Assembly: GCA_902685375.1 (NCBI GenBank)
Contig: LR738541.1
Span: 32,879,008-32,943,007, forward strand
Direction: 5' to 3'
DNA length: 64,000 bases
From: Neostethus bicornis
Lineage: Eukaryota > Chordata > Actinopteri > Atheriniformes > Phallostethidae
The position numbers and the translations under genes were made by a program. The notes under the pieces are model-generated. The model did not search any database, had not been told where the DNA came from, and saw only the letters and a list, made by a program, of their open reading frames with translations. Shown here piece after piece: positions 47,501-60,560 of the stretch. Each line of letters opens with the position of its first letter. Position 1 is the first letter of the stretch.

Positions 47501-49780
47501 CATCACATTACTGGCATCTGTCAAGAGACATCCATTCCTGTCTTTAATCACCCTAACTTGCTGCACATCCTTCCCATCTTTGTCTCTCTGTCTTGCCAAC
47601 CTGTATAGGTCCATCTCTCCCTCCTTGCTGTTCAGCTTAGCATACAAGTCGTCGAAGGCTGCTTGTTTTGCCTTTGCCACCTCTACTTTAACCTTATGCT
47701 GTATCTCCCTGTACCCTTGCCTACTCTCCTCAGTCCTCTCAGTGTCCCACTTCTTCTTAGCCAGCCTCTTTCTTTTGATACAATCCTGCACCTCCTCATT
47801 CCACCACCAAGTCTCTTTATCTATCTTCCTTCCAGATGACACACCAAGTACTCTCTTGCCTGTCTCCCTGATCACATTAGCTGTAGTTGTCCAGTCATCT
47901 GGAAGCTTCTCCTGCCCACCAAGAGCCTGTCTCAACTCCGTTATAAAGTTCAAGCAGCACTCTTCCTTTTTCAGTTTCCACCATTTAGTCTTCTGCACTT
48001 CCTTCATCTTCTTAGACTTCCTCACTGCTATGGTCATCTTACACACGACCATCCTGTGCTGTTTGGCTACACTGTCTCCTGCTACAACTTTGCAGTCACT
48101 GATCTCTTTCAGATTACACCGCCTACACAACATGTAATCTACCTGTGTACTCCTTCCTCCACTCTTGTAAGTCACCCTGTGTTCCAGCCTTTTCTTGAAA
48201 TAAGTATTCACTACAGCCAATTCCATTCTTTTCGCAAAGTCGATCACCATCTGACCTTCTGCATTCCTGTTCTGGATACCAAACCTGCCCATCACCTCCT
48301 CATCATCTCTGTTTCCTGCACCAACGTGGCCATTGAAGTCTGCTCCAATAACAACTCTCTCACTTCTAGCGATGCTCTGGATTGTCTCATCAAAGTCTGA
48401 CCAAAATTTCTCTTTCTCCTCGACCTCACATCCTACCTGTGGCGCATACCCACAAACAACGTTGAAAGACACTGACTAAAAAATGTTTTTTGTCCATGGC
48501 GTTGGTAATTTCTTCGGCCAGTTCCATTAACGCTGTAGCAGTTGAATGATTTGAGCGAAATCCATATTGGCTGTGACTTAAAATGCTATACTTATAAATA
48601 AACTTATTTAATCTATTCACAAAAAGTTTTTCCAAAATTTTAGAGAACTGCGAAAGCAGTGATACAGGTCTATAATTGGATAAGTCATTTTTATTTCCTT
48701 TTTTAAAAAGTGGAATAACTTTTGCTACTTTCATATGTTCAGGAAAGACTCCTGTGCAAAAAGAAAGAATACATAAATAAGTGAATGGTTCAATAATAAC
48801 ATCTATAATTTTCTTTATCAGTATTATGTTTACATCTGCATAGTCATTTGATTTTTATTTGCACATTCCTTGACAATTTTCAAAATTTCACTTGCTTGCA
48901 CATTATAAAGAAAAATAGTATTTACATTTTTAACTATGGTTCGACCATCAGCGTGCTCCGTTGGGATAGCTTGTGTCAGCGCAAGGCCAATGTTCACAAA
49001 GTAATTATTAAATTCATTTACAATATCTTCTTTTCCAAAAATGTCAACGTTGTTCTTTGTGATGTAATTTGGAACATTAGCATTTACGTTATCTTTTTGT
49101 AAGATGGTGTTTACCACACCCCATGTATCTTTGGCATTATTTTTGTTTTTGTCTAATAATTTGGTATAATATTTTCTTTGCCTTCTCATTATTGATACTA
49201 GTTTATTTTTGTATTGTTTATACTGTACTTCAGCATCTTTAGTTCTTAGTTTGAGAAACATTCTATAAAGGTGATTTTTTTTCTTACACGCATTTTTCAA
49301 CCCGTTTGTCATCCATGGCTTATGAATGATCTTTTTACCATTAACACAGATTTTTCTTTTTTTGCAATTTTTGTCATATAGATCATTAAATGTCACCATA
49401 AACGCATTATATACATCATTCATGTTATGAGTATATACTTTGTACATGATTCCAGTTTTGTTTTTTAAGGTCTTCTCTAAAAGCTTCTAAAGCCTTGTCT
49501 GATCTATCTCTTACATAAATTTCTTCTTGAACCTTGTTATTGTACAATTTTTCATAAATTATAAACACAGGGAGATGATCACTCACGTCTCTCAAAAAGA
49601 TACCACTAATAATTTCACCGTGTAGATTTGTACTTGTATATATATTATCAATAATTGTAGCACTATGAGTTGTGATCCTGGTTGGTTTGGTAATAAGATA
49701 GATGGTTAATAAGGTGACTGTTTTCTTTGTATCCACTGGCGATGTCACTCGTTTGGAAAGATTTGATCCTCATTAGAACA
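44581..49780 (-). mobile_element. CR1/Rex-like LINE, split by an RTE insertion (units 2/3)
   Basis: Better preserved than the copy at 19925-25115. A 205-aa linker frame lies at 48830-49447, RT start at 48426-48734 and the RT C-terminal half at 44825-45940 (371 aa, LFADDTILF). The RTE sits between DKKHFL and VSVFVDLQKAFDTL. It carries the array across the unit 2/unit 3 border. Confidence 0.84.
45921..48464 (-). mobile_element. RTE LINE with long open frame (unit 2)
   Basis: Target duplication AAAGACACTGACT at 45908-45920 and 48465-48477. One minus frame of 741 codons (48472-46247) covers the C-terminal part of an AP endonuclease (VIGADFNGHVGAGNRDDEEV, QVDYMLCRR) and an RT (ALGPDGIPIEVWK, YRGIKLISHTMKLWEKVV, VFVDLEKAYDRVPREELW, HQGSALSPLLFAMVMD, MMFADDIVICSE). 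It is 5'-truncated: the frame opens from a GTG lying in the target duplication, so it has no start of its own. The C-terminal piece (RARGRPKRRFMDTVKEDMK) is in another frame at 45947-46246. Related to RTE-type LINEs. Confidence 0.92.
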
Positions 49781-50388
49781 CAGCTTAACCCAGATAGAGT
49801 AAAAATATGTTATGTATTTTGTTACTCTTCACTAACTTGATAAAGACTATGCATTGCAGAAATAACCCCATTAATCGGATAAATTTGATCATATACGTAG
49901 CAGATCAAATTTAGCAGATCACAAATTTAGATCAAAGTTTTGACCGTGGGGGACATAAACGAGTTTGTAAGTGCAGGTCATTTACAATAAATCAGAAAGG
50001 TTTGAGAAGTGAAAAAAAAAAAAATCAAATCTCGATCCAACGCAAATGAGGAGCAACCATCACATAAAATAAAGTTGTCTGAATAAACTTAATATCTTTC
50101 CCAGTTTGGGTAACTTTTTTTTCCTCATATAACTGGGACAATGTTGAAATGAATAAGATAAATGGCATCTGTACATATCACTCAAGGGAATACATTTCAG
50201 ATTGTTGTTTATTGTAATGATACTGCAGTTTTAACTCATTTTTAACTGTCCATACAAATGTTTTGGACTAAATATGTTAATATTTAGATATTAATAACTA
50301 CAGATACAACAAACATAATCCAATGACTTTGTAAGAAGTCATTCAACATCTGAAGGTCTTGTTATTTTGGAAATGACCCAGACCTGGG

Positions 50389-51025
50389 TTACCATCCATG
50401 AGGCCTTCTATGTGGCCTTCTGTGAGGCCTTCTATGAGGTCTTCCATGAGGCCTTCCATGAGGCCTTCCATAAGGCCTTCCATGAGGTTTTCCAGGAGGC
50501 TTTCCATGAGGTTTTCCCGAAGGCCCGGATGGACCGCCTCCAAATTTGCAGTAGAGGCCACAACCCCACATTCCACAGCATCCACAGCAAAATCTGCAGC
50601 TAGGATGATTTTTGGCCTTGGCAGCGGTCATGCCCTCAGGGGACATCTGTGTGGGACATAAGAAATAATTTTCATCTCCATCTTGATCACCTCTATCTGT
50701 AAATCTTAATATAGAGCAATTATGAAAAAACCTAAACGTAAATTTCTTTACGTTTATGAACATATAAAACAGTTTTTTTTAGCTTACGTAAAACATTGCT
50801 TACCATCCTGCCGACTGAGTTGTCTTCAGACATGATCCATGTAAACTCCTCCTGCTGTAAATAAAGGTTTGCCATTAATATTTTTACAATTTTCTGAGAC
50901 AATAAGACTCAAGAAACAGATTTAAGTTTTGTACTTACCTGAGAAGGAATTTCTGCAGAGCTCATCTGAACACAAATGATTGTGAGCATGATGGCCGCCG
51001 CAACGGCAACACTGTAGATCTTCAT
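50389..51025 (-). CDS. hamp: H1 in unit 3: tailed 7-Cys hepcidin
   Basis: Exons 51025-50939, 50854-50804, 50646-50389, 131 aa. Matches unit 1 H1 except one tail residue (GRPYGRPH, His to Tyr, from CATAAGG on the plus strand). Cysteine domain in frame. Two of three units therefore agree on the H1 product. Confidence 0.86.
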
Positions 51026-52260
51026 CTTTTGAGCGTTGGAGGTCCTGGAGGATATTTTTGGTCAAGCAGATTTTCTCTGGTCTTGATGATTGTCGTACGC
51101 TACTCTGAGTCCTCCTGCCTGATGGTTGAATGTGTGAAGTGTGATGGTATTTATACTCACCTGTAAGATGTTGCTTCATTATTCTCAGCAGCTGTGAATA
51201 TGGGAGTCATTTTAATAGTCTAAACCTGAACAAAAATGTACCCCGCAGGGTAAACAGAGGTACAAGTTAATTAGATATGCACCATTCCATCTCCGTAGAC
51301 CACTTAAGATTTTTAAAATCTGGACTGACTACAACAAACAGGTCAAAGCAAAGTAGCGACCAAACAAGTTAAGCTAAACATCAGCCTAAAAATTTTCCAT
51401 GCAAAAATATTCATTACCACCCAAAACCAATAATGTCTGACTCTGCCTTCAGGGACATATTTGTGCTGTTTCTATATGCAAAGTAGACACAGAAACTCAT
51501 TTCCGGGTTTATTCAGTTTAAATGTCCCTGCTTTAATTCATCTGATGTATATATCAAATGTATATGTGTGTTTATATGTCGTTATAATTGTATTTGCTAA
51601 TTGAAAACCTCGGTTGGTAGGTCTCAGGACTTGGATTGAAAAGACCATAGTTTTACTCCTGCCGATGGCAAATTCCAACGAGACAAATCCAGGGAAGCAA
51701 GATCTAACCTACTTCCTACTACTGGCACAATTAATGATACTTTTCATGAGAAATTGGCTCAGATTTTGAGTTTGTGCCAACAACTGGGTGCAGTTGCTTG
51801 ACCAAATCTGCTCCACATTGGGTGCAAGGCAATCTTCCCATCAAGCAGAGCACCTTGATGAGAAGTGGACAAGGCTACTGGAACAATGCAGAAATGGCTA
51901 AGATGTAGATCTAATGTCTCGTATAGACCTGTTGGCAACCTGTCACATCAATAGCCTGCTGAGAGGGGTTACATGCAGAGGATCTGGAAGGCCAAAGCAA
52001 TTTTTACACTTTGGTTGTTTGGTAGTAACCACCAAACAAAAAGAGTGGTTACATCAAACATCTTGGTCCACGACAGAATGCTGGTAGAAACACTTAAAAC
52101 ACTATACACAAAGTGTGATAGTGGATTTTTAATATTTATGTACAATAAAGACGTGCAGTGTAATTGTGACCATTGTTCTACATGGTTAGATCACCAATTT
52201 GAGACTGGCGACCATACCGAGCCTCTTACCTGATACTAAACTGCTACAGACAATAAAATT

Positions 52261-52633
52261 GCAAGTGGCCATACCAGCCTAACAATGCCTGGTCCCGTCA
52301 GACCTCAGAAGCTAAGCATGCTGGGCCTGGACAGTACTTGGATGGAAGACCGCCGGACCCCAGGTGCCATGATGGGACGGCTGTTGAGATTAAATTGCCA
52401 TTGTGTCCCTGGGCAAGACATTTCACCCACGTTGCCTAGTCAAAGTAGTGTATGTGCGATTGGTTGGTGATGATCAGAAGGGCCGATGGCGCAAAATGGC
52501 AGCTTTGCTTCTGTCAGTTTGGCCCAGGGTAGCTGTGGCTACAACAGTAAATTGCCATTACATGGTATGGCGTGAATGAATACTTTAAGAGTCCTGAAAA
52601 GCGCTATATAAATACAATGCAGTACAATGCAAG
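52261..52633 (+). mobile_element. 5S-derived SINE, unit 3
   Basis: Copy of 2983-3355. Confidence 0.84.
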
Positions 52634-53469
52634 TGAAATTGAAAATTTGGATGGATAGATGGATGAATAGATCGATATAGGTTTTACTCTAAATTTTTTG
52701 TTAAGTTGTCTACATCATAGCATATATTTCACTAAATTTCTCTGGTAACCACAGTTGCCAGATTTTCTACAGAAAATTTGCACATTTTTTTACAGTGTAC
52801 ATCTGAAGAAAACTTATGATAAGGAACCCAGAGAACTGCAGTGTTCGGTCAAACCAGCAATCCTAGTTCTGACTGGCATAATAAATTTGAGTGAACCTAT
52901 TTTTCAGATTTATTCAGGAACAACATTCTGACAAACAAGCAAATATTAAATACATCGAACACTGAAGATTTGGGAACTGCATATTCCTAGAGTTCTTTTT
53001 ATGAAAGTCACATCAAATACCTTCTCTGGACCTACAAAACAATATGGATTATTCTAACAAATTTTGACGTGCCCCTCCACCTTCCAGCACTTTTAAAAAT
53101 GTATAGTGAAATTCACTATTCCATTCAGCAATGGAAAACAGAGTCCTCTTTTCACTCCAAAGCTCCTCCGTTCCTGATTTTTATTCTAGAAATAGTATAT
53201 ATTAATTGTGTCATCCCTGGCTTGAGGTCATTATTGGGGTATGATAATGAAATGAGTAATATACACTGAATAAATAAATCATTTTAACATCTTAAGCATC
53301 TTTAAGATGCATTTTTAGCATCTTAACATGGGCCATGGGAAAAACTTTGTGTTTCTGTCTTTCTTCTGCTGATTTATAGATAAGAAAAATGTCCCTGTAG
53401 GTATTGTGATGTCTTGCCGCGATGGGTCAACATCAGATATCTCTACTCCTAAAATTTTTTCTTTGGGTG

Positions 53470-53609
53470 GTGTTTAGCTCGACTGGTTAGGTGGCCACCC
53501 CCTCTAAACCTGAACAAGTTTGATGGGGTCAGTCTAGATTTAAATCTTCACCTGTGACCCTTTTATTCATGTCACCTGCTAATTCTTCCACCCTTTCATC
53601 TCTCATTAT
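53470..53609 (+). mobile_element. Degenerate tRNA-derived SINE, unit 3
   Basis: Copy of 4191-4330. Confidence 0.48.
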
Positions 53610-55085
53610 TATGCACAAAAATGCACAGTGAGCTGAGTGCCCTGCTCATTTCAAAACACATCTGTCAGTCTTCTTTGACTTAAAAGTTACTCAAATATTG
53701 TTGTACGTGTCGATATGACCAGAGATAACATGCAAAAAAGCAAGCATAAAACAAGAAAAGGCAGATTAGCGCTTACAAAAGAATGACTAACAAAAACTAA
53801 CCCAATTAGTGTAGCCTAAAAACTCAGACATTCAGCATCTCATTTTTCAATGCTGGTGATGTCTAATGACAGTTTTTCTAATCAAGATGAAGAAGATGAA
53901 AACTTTGTGAAAGAGAATGTATCTGGAACTGGCCGGCTAGTTCCAGGTCTTGCGGAGAGGGCCAGCTGCTACGTTCATCCCTGCTTTTATTGGATTGCAG
54001 TCCCTGCGATCCTCCATGTCCATGGCTAGCTGTACACAAGAGTCCATGTTAGGAAAATTTTATTAGTTTCTCACAGCTTTTCTCCGGCCTAAAAGACTTC
54101 AGAAGACCATTTACTGTCATGATGTGAAGCTGAGGCCAAAAATATACCCTTGACACAACAGACAGGTTCAGATGAAAAAATCACAAGCAGATTTATTAGA
54201 TTGATAAAAAGTCCAAATAAAGAAGACAAAACATAAAAACTAGTCAGATTCTAATGTAGCTGGAGCCAAAAACTGGATAACAGGTCAAGCATGATAAACA
54301 ACGATCTGGCGAAGAGTGTGTTAAAAACTGTTCCATTTGCGCTCCAGCAGATGAGTAGATTAGTTTCAGGTGTGACTAGTTGCACACACACAGACAAGAG
54401 GGAGGGGGGAAACAGGACACAGAGGGGGAACAGACTACTCTCCTGACATTTACACAGTTCTGTTGTTCTTCAAATGACCCTAGTTGGAATACTTTATAAA
54501 ATTTTTCCAATAGTCCATAATAGCAACCATGTAAAATTCTATTTAAAAAAAAAAAAAAAAAAACCTAAGCGACACAAAAATTCTGTACCTCCGCTCCTCT
54601 ATGCCCCCAGGCCCGATCCTATCAACAATGCCAAATGTAACTAGCCCGCTGGTTTAGGATTGGGAAAGAAGTTGCCAAGAAAGCAGAATAAAACCATAAA
54701 ATCTATGCAATAAAGTACTCCACCTGCTACAACAAGAAACTTAGAGTTTCTTTCAAACAATGTTGTTGCAATTATTAAGATAAGATATGTTTTTTATGTT
54801 TCATCTATAGGAAAGTTTTTAGTTGAAGTGGTCAGAAGAAAAGAAGAGGGGTGTGACCAACTAACCAACTGGCAGTACTGGTTTCCCCTGGGCAGAAATT
54901 CTGTTCAGTTTTAGACAACTAAATGATTTGCATCTCATTACCTATTTTTTGTAATGACGCAACAACTTCAAGGGTGAGTATAAATGCCAATACATTTTAC
55001 ATGTTCATGCAGAAGAATTCAGAGAAGGAGACAACAGTTTTCTACAATAGAGAACCTCTGCTTGAGTCAAATCGACGCTCCCAAG

Positions 55086-55605
55086 ATGAAAGCCCTTAGC
55101 ATCGCAGTTGCAGTTGCCGTCCTGCTAATGTTGATCTGTTGTGAGATGAACCTCGCCGAAGAAATTTATGAAGTAAGAAACTGTTATAAATGATTGTGTT
55201 TCAGTTTACTTTTTACCCAATGTCATATTGTCGATGGTAACTTTAAAAACTTTGTCCACAGGGAGAGCAGTCGACTCAACTTTATTATAAGAACATGGAA
55301 TTTGCAAGAATGGTAAGGTGTTTTGACTAAATAGAGGAAGGTCAACACTTTTTTGCTTTTTGGCTTGAAGAAAAATAGTGTTTCCCCTCTTACTTCTCAC
55401 TTTGAGCAAATATCGAAGTGAAAAGGGTGGTTTATTTGCTGATGAAATTTTTCTCATCCCTCAGTCACCAATCCCTGAGAAGCCCGAGCCTGAAGAGCCC
55501 ATGCCTGACAAGATGACCATGCAGTTTGCTGCCCAATTCCCCAACTGCAGAATTTGTTGCCGCTGCTGTCGTATGAGAGGTTGTGGTCTTTACTGCAAAT
55601 TCTGA
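55086..55605 (+). CDS. hamp: H2 in unit 3: divergent 7-Cys hepcidin
   Basis: Exons 55086-55172, 55262-55312, 55465-55605. Same 92-aa protein as the other two copies. Confidence 0.87.
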
Positions 55606-56171
55606 ACAAGTCCCTAAGAGATTCCAAGAGTTGGTTAACCATAATAAACCCTACAAATCTTCAATAAGTTTCCAAAAAAAAACATATTCATTTGTGTTTA
55701 AGGAAGTTGTAGTTGTTCAGTTCTCTAAGTGTTCTTAGATTTGCTTAAATTAATGAATAATTAAACGATCTTGTTGTTAGCTATCCAATTTATGAAGTGT
55801 TCATTTAAATAATAAACTATTTATAACATGTGATGTGTCTTGGTGTTGCTTTGAATTGGGAGCTGGAGTTATTTCCAGAATAAATTTCACTATTTTGTAA
55901 TTGATATATTTCAAATAAAATTATGACAAAATTTCATTCTATAAAATTTGGTAAAATAAGAAAACAAAGAATCAAATTTAAAATAAAATCCAGCAGCCAC
56001 GAGGGGATGGCTGTCATTGCTTCAGGCTATACGCTGGACACGACTGACAACAAAAATATCATTCGGTCACACATGGCAATATTTTCTGACTCCTTGCCTA
56101 CATCACAAGCACAATCGGAAATTAGTCTATCGCAGTGCTTCACGGGCGTCGCGCAGTGTTTTATATGAATG

Positions 56172-56378
56172 AATGAATTACTCTATTCATCCCTCACCGG
56201 GGAAATTTGTTTGCTGCACTCCTTACACCGCAGCAGGCTGCCCTTCAACGGCGCCAATGGTGGGAGAAGCGGGGGTTAGGTGTCTTCTCCAAGGACCCTG
56301 GACGTGCTCTCCGTGGGACGCGAACCCGCGACCTTCCGGTCCGCGGGCGAACGCTCTAACCACGCGGCCACCGTCTCC
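56172..56378 (-). mobile_element. tRNA-derived SINE, unit 3
   Basis: Copy of 6893-7095 with the complete CCGCGGGCGAAC word. Confidence 0.8.
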
Positions 56379-56989
56379 AATATATTGTGCTCCTTGAGGT
56401 AATGTTGCTGATCAATTTAGATTCATTAATTTCATTTAATATATTTTTCAGTATTGAATGGTTCAAATAGTAGAAAATATTCATAGCTTAAATAAGAAGT
56501 AATTTTTTTTTAATGTCAAGTTAATTCATGCCCTTAAAGTCTTTTTTGTTACAGACCAAAAAAACACTATTAATAAAGCTGTTCTTTGTTGTACGTTGCT
56601 TTCCCTTTTTAAGTTTTGTTTAATGTTAATAAGGATACAATGTTATGCAGAGATGTATTTATAACAATTTCATATATAGTGATACTAACTATAGTCACAG
56701 CGGAGAGTGGGGGGGGGCGCGAAATATTTTCTTCTTCTTAGGGGGGCGCAACAGGGAATAATTTAGAAGCACTGATCTATAGCAACATTGTCTTTAAATG
56801 TACACATGTTTTTATTTACAGTATGCTCCAAATTTTTCTATGATATTTTATTATCCAACATTTGTTTGTTCTAAACCACCTTTGTTTGACAGTTTATTTC
56901 AAATCAGTAACCTTTTATCACAAATTAAATGAGCTTGAATAATGTTGATACGGTATTACCTTTATTTAATAGGTCATTATATTTGAGTC

Positions 56990-57342
56990 ACCTTTTTAAC
57001 TGTCTATGCCTTTTGGGTTGCGGGGAGTGCCGAAGCTCATTCCGGCTGATTGAAGGCAACGGGCAGGGTATACCCTGAGCAGGTCGCCAGCCTGTTGCGG
57101 GACCACACACACACTCATTCCTCTGGGTAATTTGGCACCAGCCAATCAACCTAACGCGCATGTTTTTGGAGGGTAGGAGGAAACCGAAGTACCCGGAGAA
57201 AACCCGCGCAGACATGGGGAGAATATGCAAACTTTCTACAGAAAGGTCAGTGTTCCAAGCCTCGTCCCCACCCCTGACTCGAACCTACGACCTTCTTGCT
57301 ATGAGACCACTGTGCTACCAACTGAGTCACCGTGCCACCAAT
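56990..57342 (-). mobile_element. SINE-D copy, unit 3
   Basis: Counterpart of 7710-8062. Confidence 0.74.
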
Positions 57343-58102
57343 TATTTTATTTCTTAAAAAAGGTTATCATATTTATGAGTATAAATACTTTTAAAACAAA
57401 AATTATTCTCACATAAACCTGATTGGTGAACTTCCAACCACTTCCGTCCAGCACTCTCTTTGTTCTGCACAGTAAAATCCAATGAAAAGACACAAGATGC
57501 TCAGTTTAACAATGAGTTTAATGGTCTATGTGACTAAGATGTGTCAGTAGCTACATATTCAGCAAGGATTAACAAAGAAGCAGAAAAAAAAACAGCAGAA
57601 ACTCCTAATGACGACAAAATTGATAAACCCAAAAAACAAAGTGAATGATGGCAAACTTGTAACTTCAGATGTTCAGCAAAAGCAGTTTTCAGTTGCAATA
57701 AAAAATATCGTTATGTAGTCGAAATGCAAATTATATTAAATAGAGTGAAAAAAACTTAATTAGAAAACAAAGAGAACAAAATGAATGATATTGTTATTTC
57801 CAATCAATTTAAAGACAAATTTTGGCAATGTGTTGTGCAACTTGAAAGAGGGGAACGGTTGAGAGAGACATGGCAAACTAATTAATGGATATTTCTTGGT
57901 TTTCTCCGGGCACAAACATGTTTCGATATAAGGTTAGTCAATGAAATGGACTCTGGCTTCTTGGGCTGGCTTTTTTTTTTTTTAACCAGACGTACAAATA
58001 TCTTCACTGATGTAATTTTATTACAATATAAACTTGAATAATTTAAGAGAAACTTCATGACAAAAACTTCTTGTTACTGATGGGACAACAGTGGTACAGA
58101 CC

Positions 58103-59244
58103 TCAAAACCGGCAGCAGACACCACAACCTTTCATGTTACGACAGCAGCCACAGCACAGATTGCATTTACGCCTAGCGCGACGCTTCTCTCTGATTTCAA
58201 ACGGCATCTGTGGAAGACATGAAGGAAGCTTTCATCTCATTTACTTCTATTGTAACTTTTCATTAGCTTATCTCAAAATACAACACCCCATGAGTATGGA
58301 AAGAATTCAGACCCGTTAAAATCTTTCAGTCTTTCTTGCATAACATTGTTGCCATTTGCTAAAAAAAAAATAAAATAAAATTCTTTTCTCTTCAGTCTAC
58401 ACTGAGTACCTAATCTTGGGAGAAAAGCATAAACGCATAAATTTTATTTAATCTTCTGAACCGTTTATCCCTTTTGGAGTTGCGGAGCGTGCTAGGGCCC
58501 ATCATGGCCGATTTCATGTGAGAGGCAGGGTATACCCTGAACAAGTTGCCAGTCTGTTGCAGGGCTACGAACACAGACAACTATCCACACATACACTCAT
58601 TCCTAGGGGCAATTTCGTCGTAGCCAATTAACCTGACATGCATGTGTTTGTGGAGTTTGGGAGGAAACCGGAGTATCCGGAGAAAACCCGCACATACATG
58701 TAGAGAACATGCAAACTCCAGACTGAAAGACCAGTGTTTCAAACCTCATCCCACTCTGGGACTCAAACCTCCAACCTCCTTGGTAAAGGAGGTTCACCAA
58801 GCACTAAGCACTGTACCACCATGCAGCCCAGCAAATAAATTAAAACTAAAAAACTAAAATATTGCATGGATTTTAGTATTTAAATCGCCAGTTCTGGCAC
58901 TCAGCTGCTCTCCATTTCTTCTGTTTCTCCTGAAGATTGTTATTTTGTGTACAGACTGCAAAATTTATTTGAGTGCACGTACATTGTAGTTCACTGAACA
59001 TACCTTCCATGGCACTGCTTGTACCCACATCTGATTTTCTGCAATTGAACCATGCTCAGATACTTCCTCCATCACATCATGTTCCTGCTGAAAAAAATGC
59101 ATGTTCATTCCAAAGTACAATCTTCTATTTGATAGGTTGATAAAACACATTGCTTACTTCAGTGCTTGTTTTAGCGGAGATCTTCTGAATCCAGATGAAT
59201 GTGAGCACAACAGCCATGGCAACTGCGACAAACGAGGTCTTCAT
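58103..59244 (-). CDS. hamp: H3: intact canonical 8-Cys hepcidin
   Basis: Exons 59244-59158 (29 aa), 59087-59004 (28 aa), 58207-58103 (34 aa plus TGA), phase 0, GT-AG, giving 91 aa. Signal peptide MKTSFVAVAMAVVLTFIWIQ, cut near ISA. Propeptide QEHDVMEEVSEHGS... ending MPFEIREKR at residues 58-66. Predicted mature peptide of 25 aa from residue 67, RARRKCNLCC...GCGVCCRF, with all eight cysteines. The N-terminus is not QSHLSL, so this is a HAMP2-like fish hepcidin, expected to act mainly in defence, not the iron-regulating HAMP1 type (family inference). Intron 2 (58208-59003) holds a SINE-D and the TA at 58980-58981 where units 1 and 2 switch to transposon. Confidence 0.92.
58456..58829 (-). mobile_element. 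SINE-D copy in H3 intron 2, unit 3
   Basis: Counterpart of 9175-9548; here clearly inside intron 2 of an intact gene. Confidence 0.73.
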
Positions 59245-59356
59245 ATTTGGTTGCTTATTAATTTCGGAGGGTTTCGTTCACTTGGACATTCTCTGGTCTT
59301 GACGATTCTCCTTAATTTTACTTCTCCAGGTTTATGGTTGAATATGTGAAATGTTT

Positions 59357-59393
59357 TTGTATTTATAGTCACCTGGAAGATGTTTACTCATGT
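59357..59393 (-). promoter_or_regulatory. H3 core promoter
   Basis: On the minus strand ATGAGTAAACATCTTCC, then AGGTGACTATAAATAC, about 115 bp upstream of the ATG. GTAAACA is a textbook forkhead-type word, where the divergent genes have GCAACA. Confidence 0.65.
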
Positions 59394-59399
59394 TGGACA

Positions 59400-60560
59400 T
59401 CCAGCACTAATGCAACTGGACAAATCCTACTACATGGCGTTGGGTTTAGGGAGATAAATATTTCTTAACAATGGATTTTTTTTCACCTTTCAGGCAATTT
59501 ATTTTCAGCTGTTTGGTCATTTTTTCCTTTTTTTTTTTTTTTTTTTTTTTAATTTATCTATGACTCATTGATAGTATTTCATGCGTAAATACTTCAAAAG
59601 CCCTGGCAGAAAAAAAAATCAACTCATGAATGAACACATTTTAATTCTTTCCTCAGGATTTTTGCCACAATGTGTATTATAATTTTGTTTTGTTATTAAA
59701 TCTTTTGTAGCATCGAGAACAGAAAAATTATGTTAGACGTCTGCAAACTGGGTTGAAGAATCCCTTCTTGTTTAAAAAAAAAAAAATTTTAATTTTACAG
59801 TCATTTATGCAACAGATTTGATGACTTAGTGCATGGCAAATTAAACTTTAACCAAAAGTATTACAAAAGTACAGTAAAGTAAATGTCATGCAGTTGATTT
59901 TGCTTTTTCTTGCTTTTTTTTATTTGACAAACTTTATTTAAATTATTACTTTTTTATTTCAAATTCACTGCTATGACTCAACTATTGTCACGCAGTCAGA
60001 CTCTTTTTGTGTATACCGTGTTCTTTGATTGTTTGACTTGTACATGCTTTACATCTGGGAGTAAAAATTTAAAGCTGACAAAATGCAGCAAAAGTTGGTT
60101 TTTGTAACAATTTTTGGGCAGAAACGCTTTGATTTGCTTTCACTTTGGGAACGCCATGCCAGCTAAAAGAACTTTGTCAACACTAAAAAAAAAAAAAACA
60201 TCTCTCTCACATGCATCATGATAACCCCACCTCCATGTTTTAGAGCAGTAAACTCTTACATCACATATTTTTATTGGTGATACTGGGCAAATATCAACTT
60301 TTTTTGGTGAAAATGATGACTTTCTGCACTAATAAGCCTGACTGAGATCGCACACACTTGCAGTTTTTAGGTTGAAATGAGAAAAAAAAATCTTTTTATT
60401 TTAAAATTAAAATTACTTAAATAAAAAAAAAGACCTTAATCTGGCTGCATTCCGTTTATTTACAGCACACAATAGTGAAACTTGTGGTTGTTCACAAGTC
60501 AAACCTTCTAATAAAAACACGTTTGAAAGAATAAAAACACGGTTGTCTGTGTCTCAGAAG
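59400..60560. other. Single-copy intergenic between H3 and H6
   Basis: AT-rich with several T or A runs (59527-59550, 59774-59786, 60186-60199). No gene, RNA or named repeat recognised. An AATAAA on the minus strand for H6 lies near 60565-60571. Confidence 0.55.

Larger units (their letters stand above)
24615..49277. repeat. Tandem array unit 2 (A2 + B2)
   Basis: This is the second full copy of the unit (24663 bp). Order and orientation match unit 1 throughout. The part B open frames are cleaner here: the RTE ORF, the first transposase and the H5 cysteine exon read through, whereas unit 1 has indels. H1 is worse here, with two compensating indels. Non-coding stretches correspond base for base to those described for unit 1, at offsets of about 24614-24656. 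Confidence 0.95.
49278..58983. repeat. Tandem array unit 3 (part A only)
   Basis: This third copy contains only part A. Identity with units 1 and 2 runs to TACA at 58980-58983 in intron 2 of H3. Units 1 and 2 continue from there into a transposon, while this copy continues into single-copy sequence with H3 exons 2 and 1. It therefore marks the right edge of the array and shows the probable ancestral H3 arrangement. Confidence 0.93.

Noticed and set aside
47196..48137. 313-codon plus-strand frame (FLKTGTSTLLLHSS…)
   Set aside because: Antisense to the RTE open frame; it reflects RTE codon composition.
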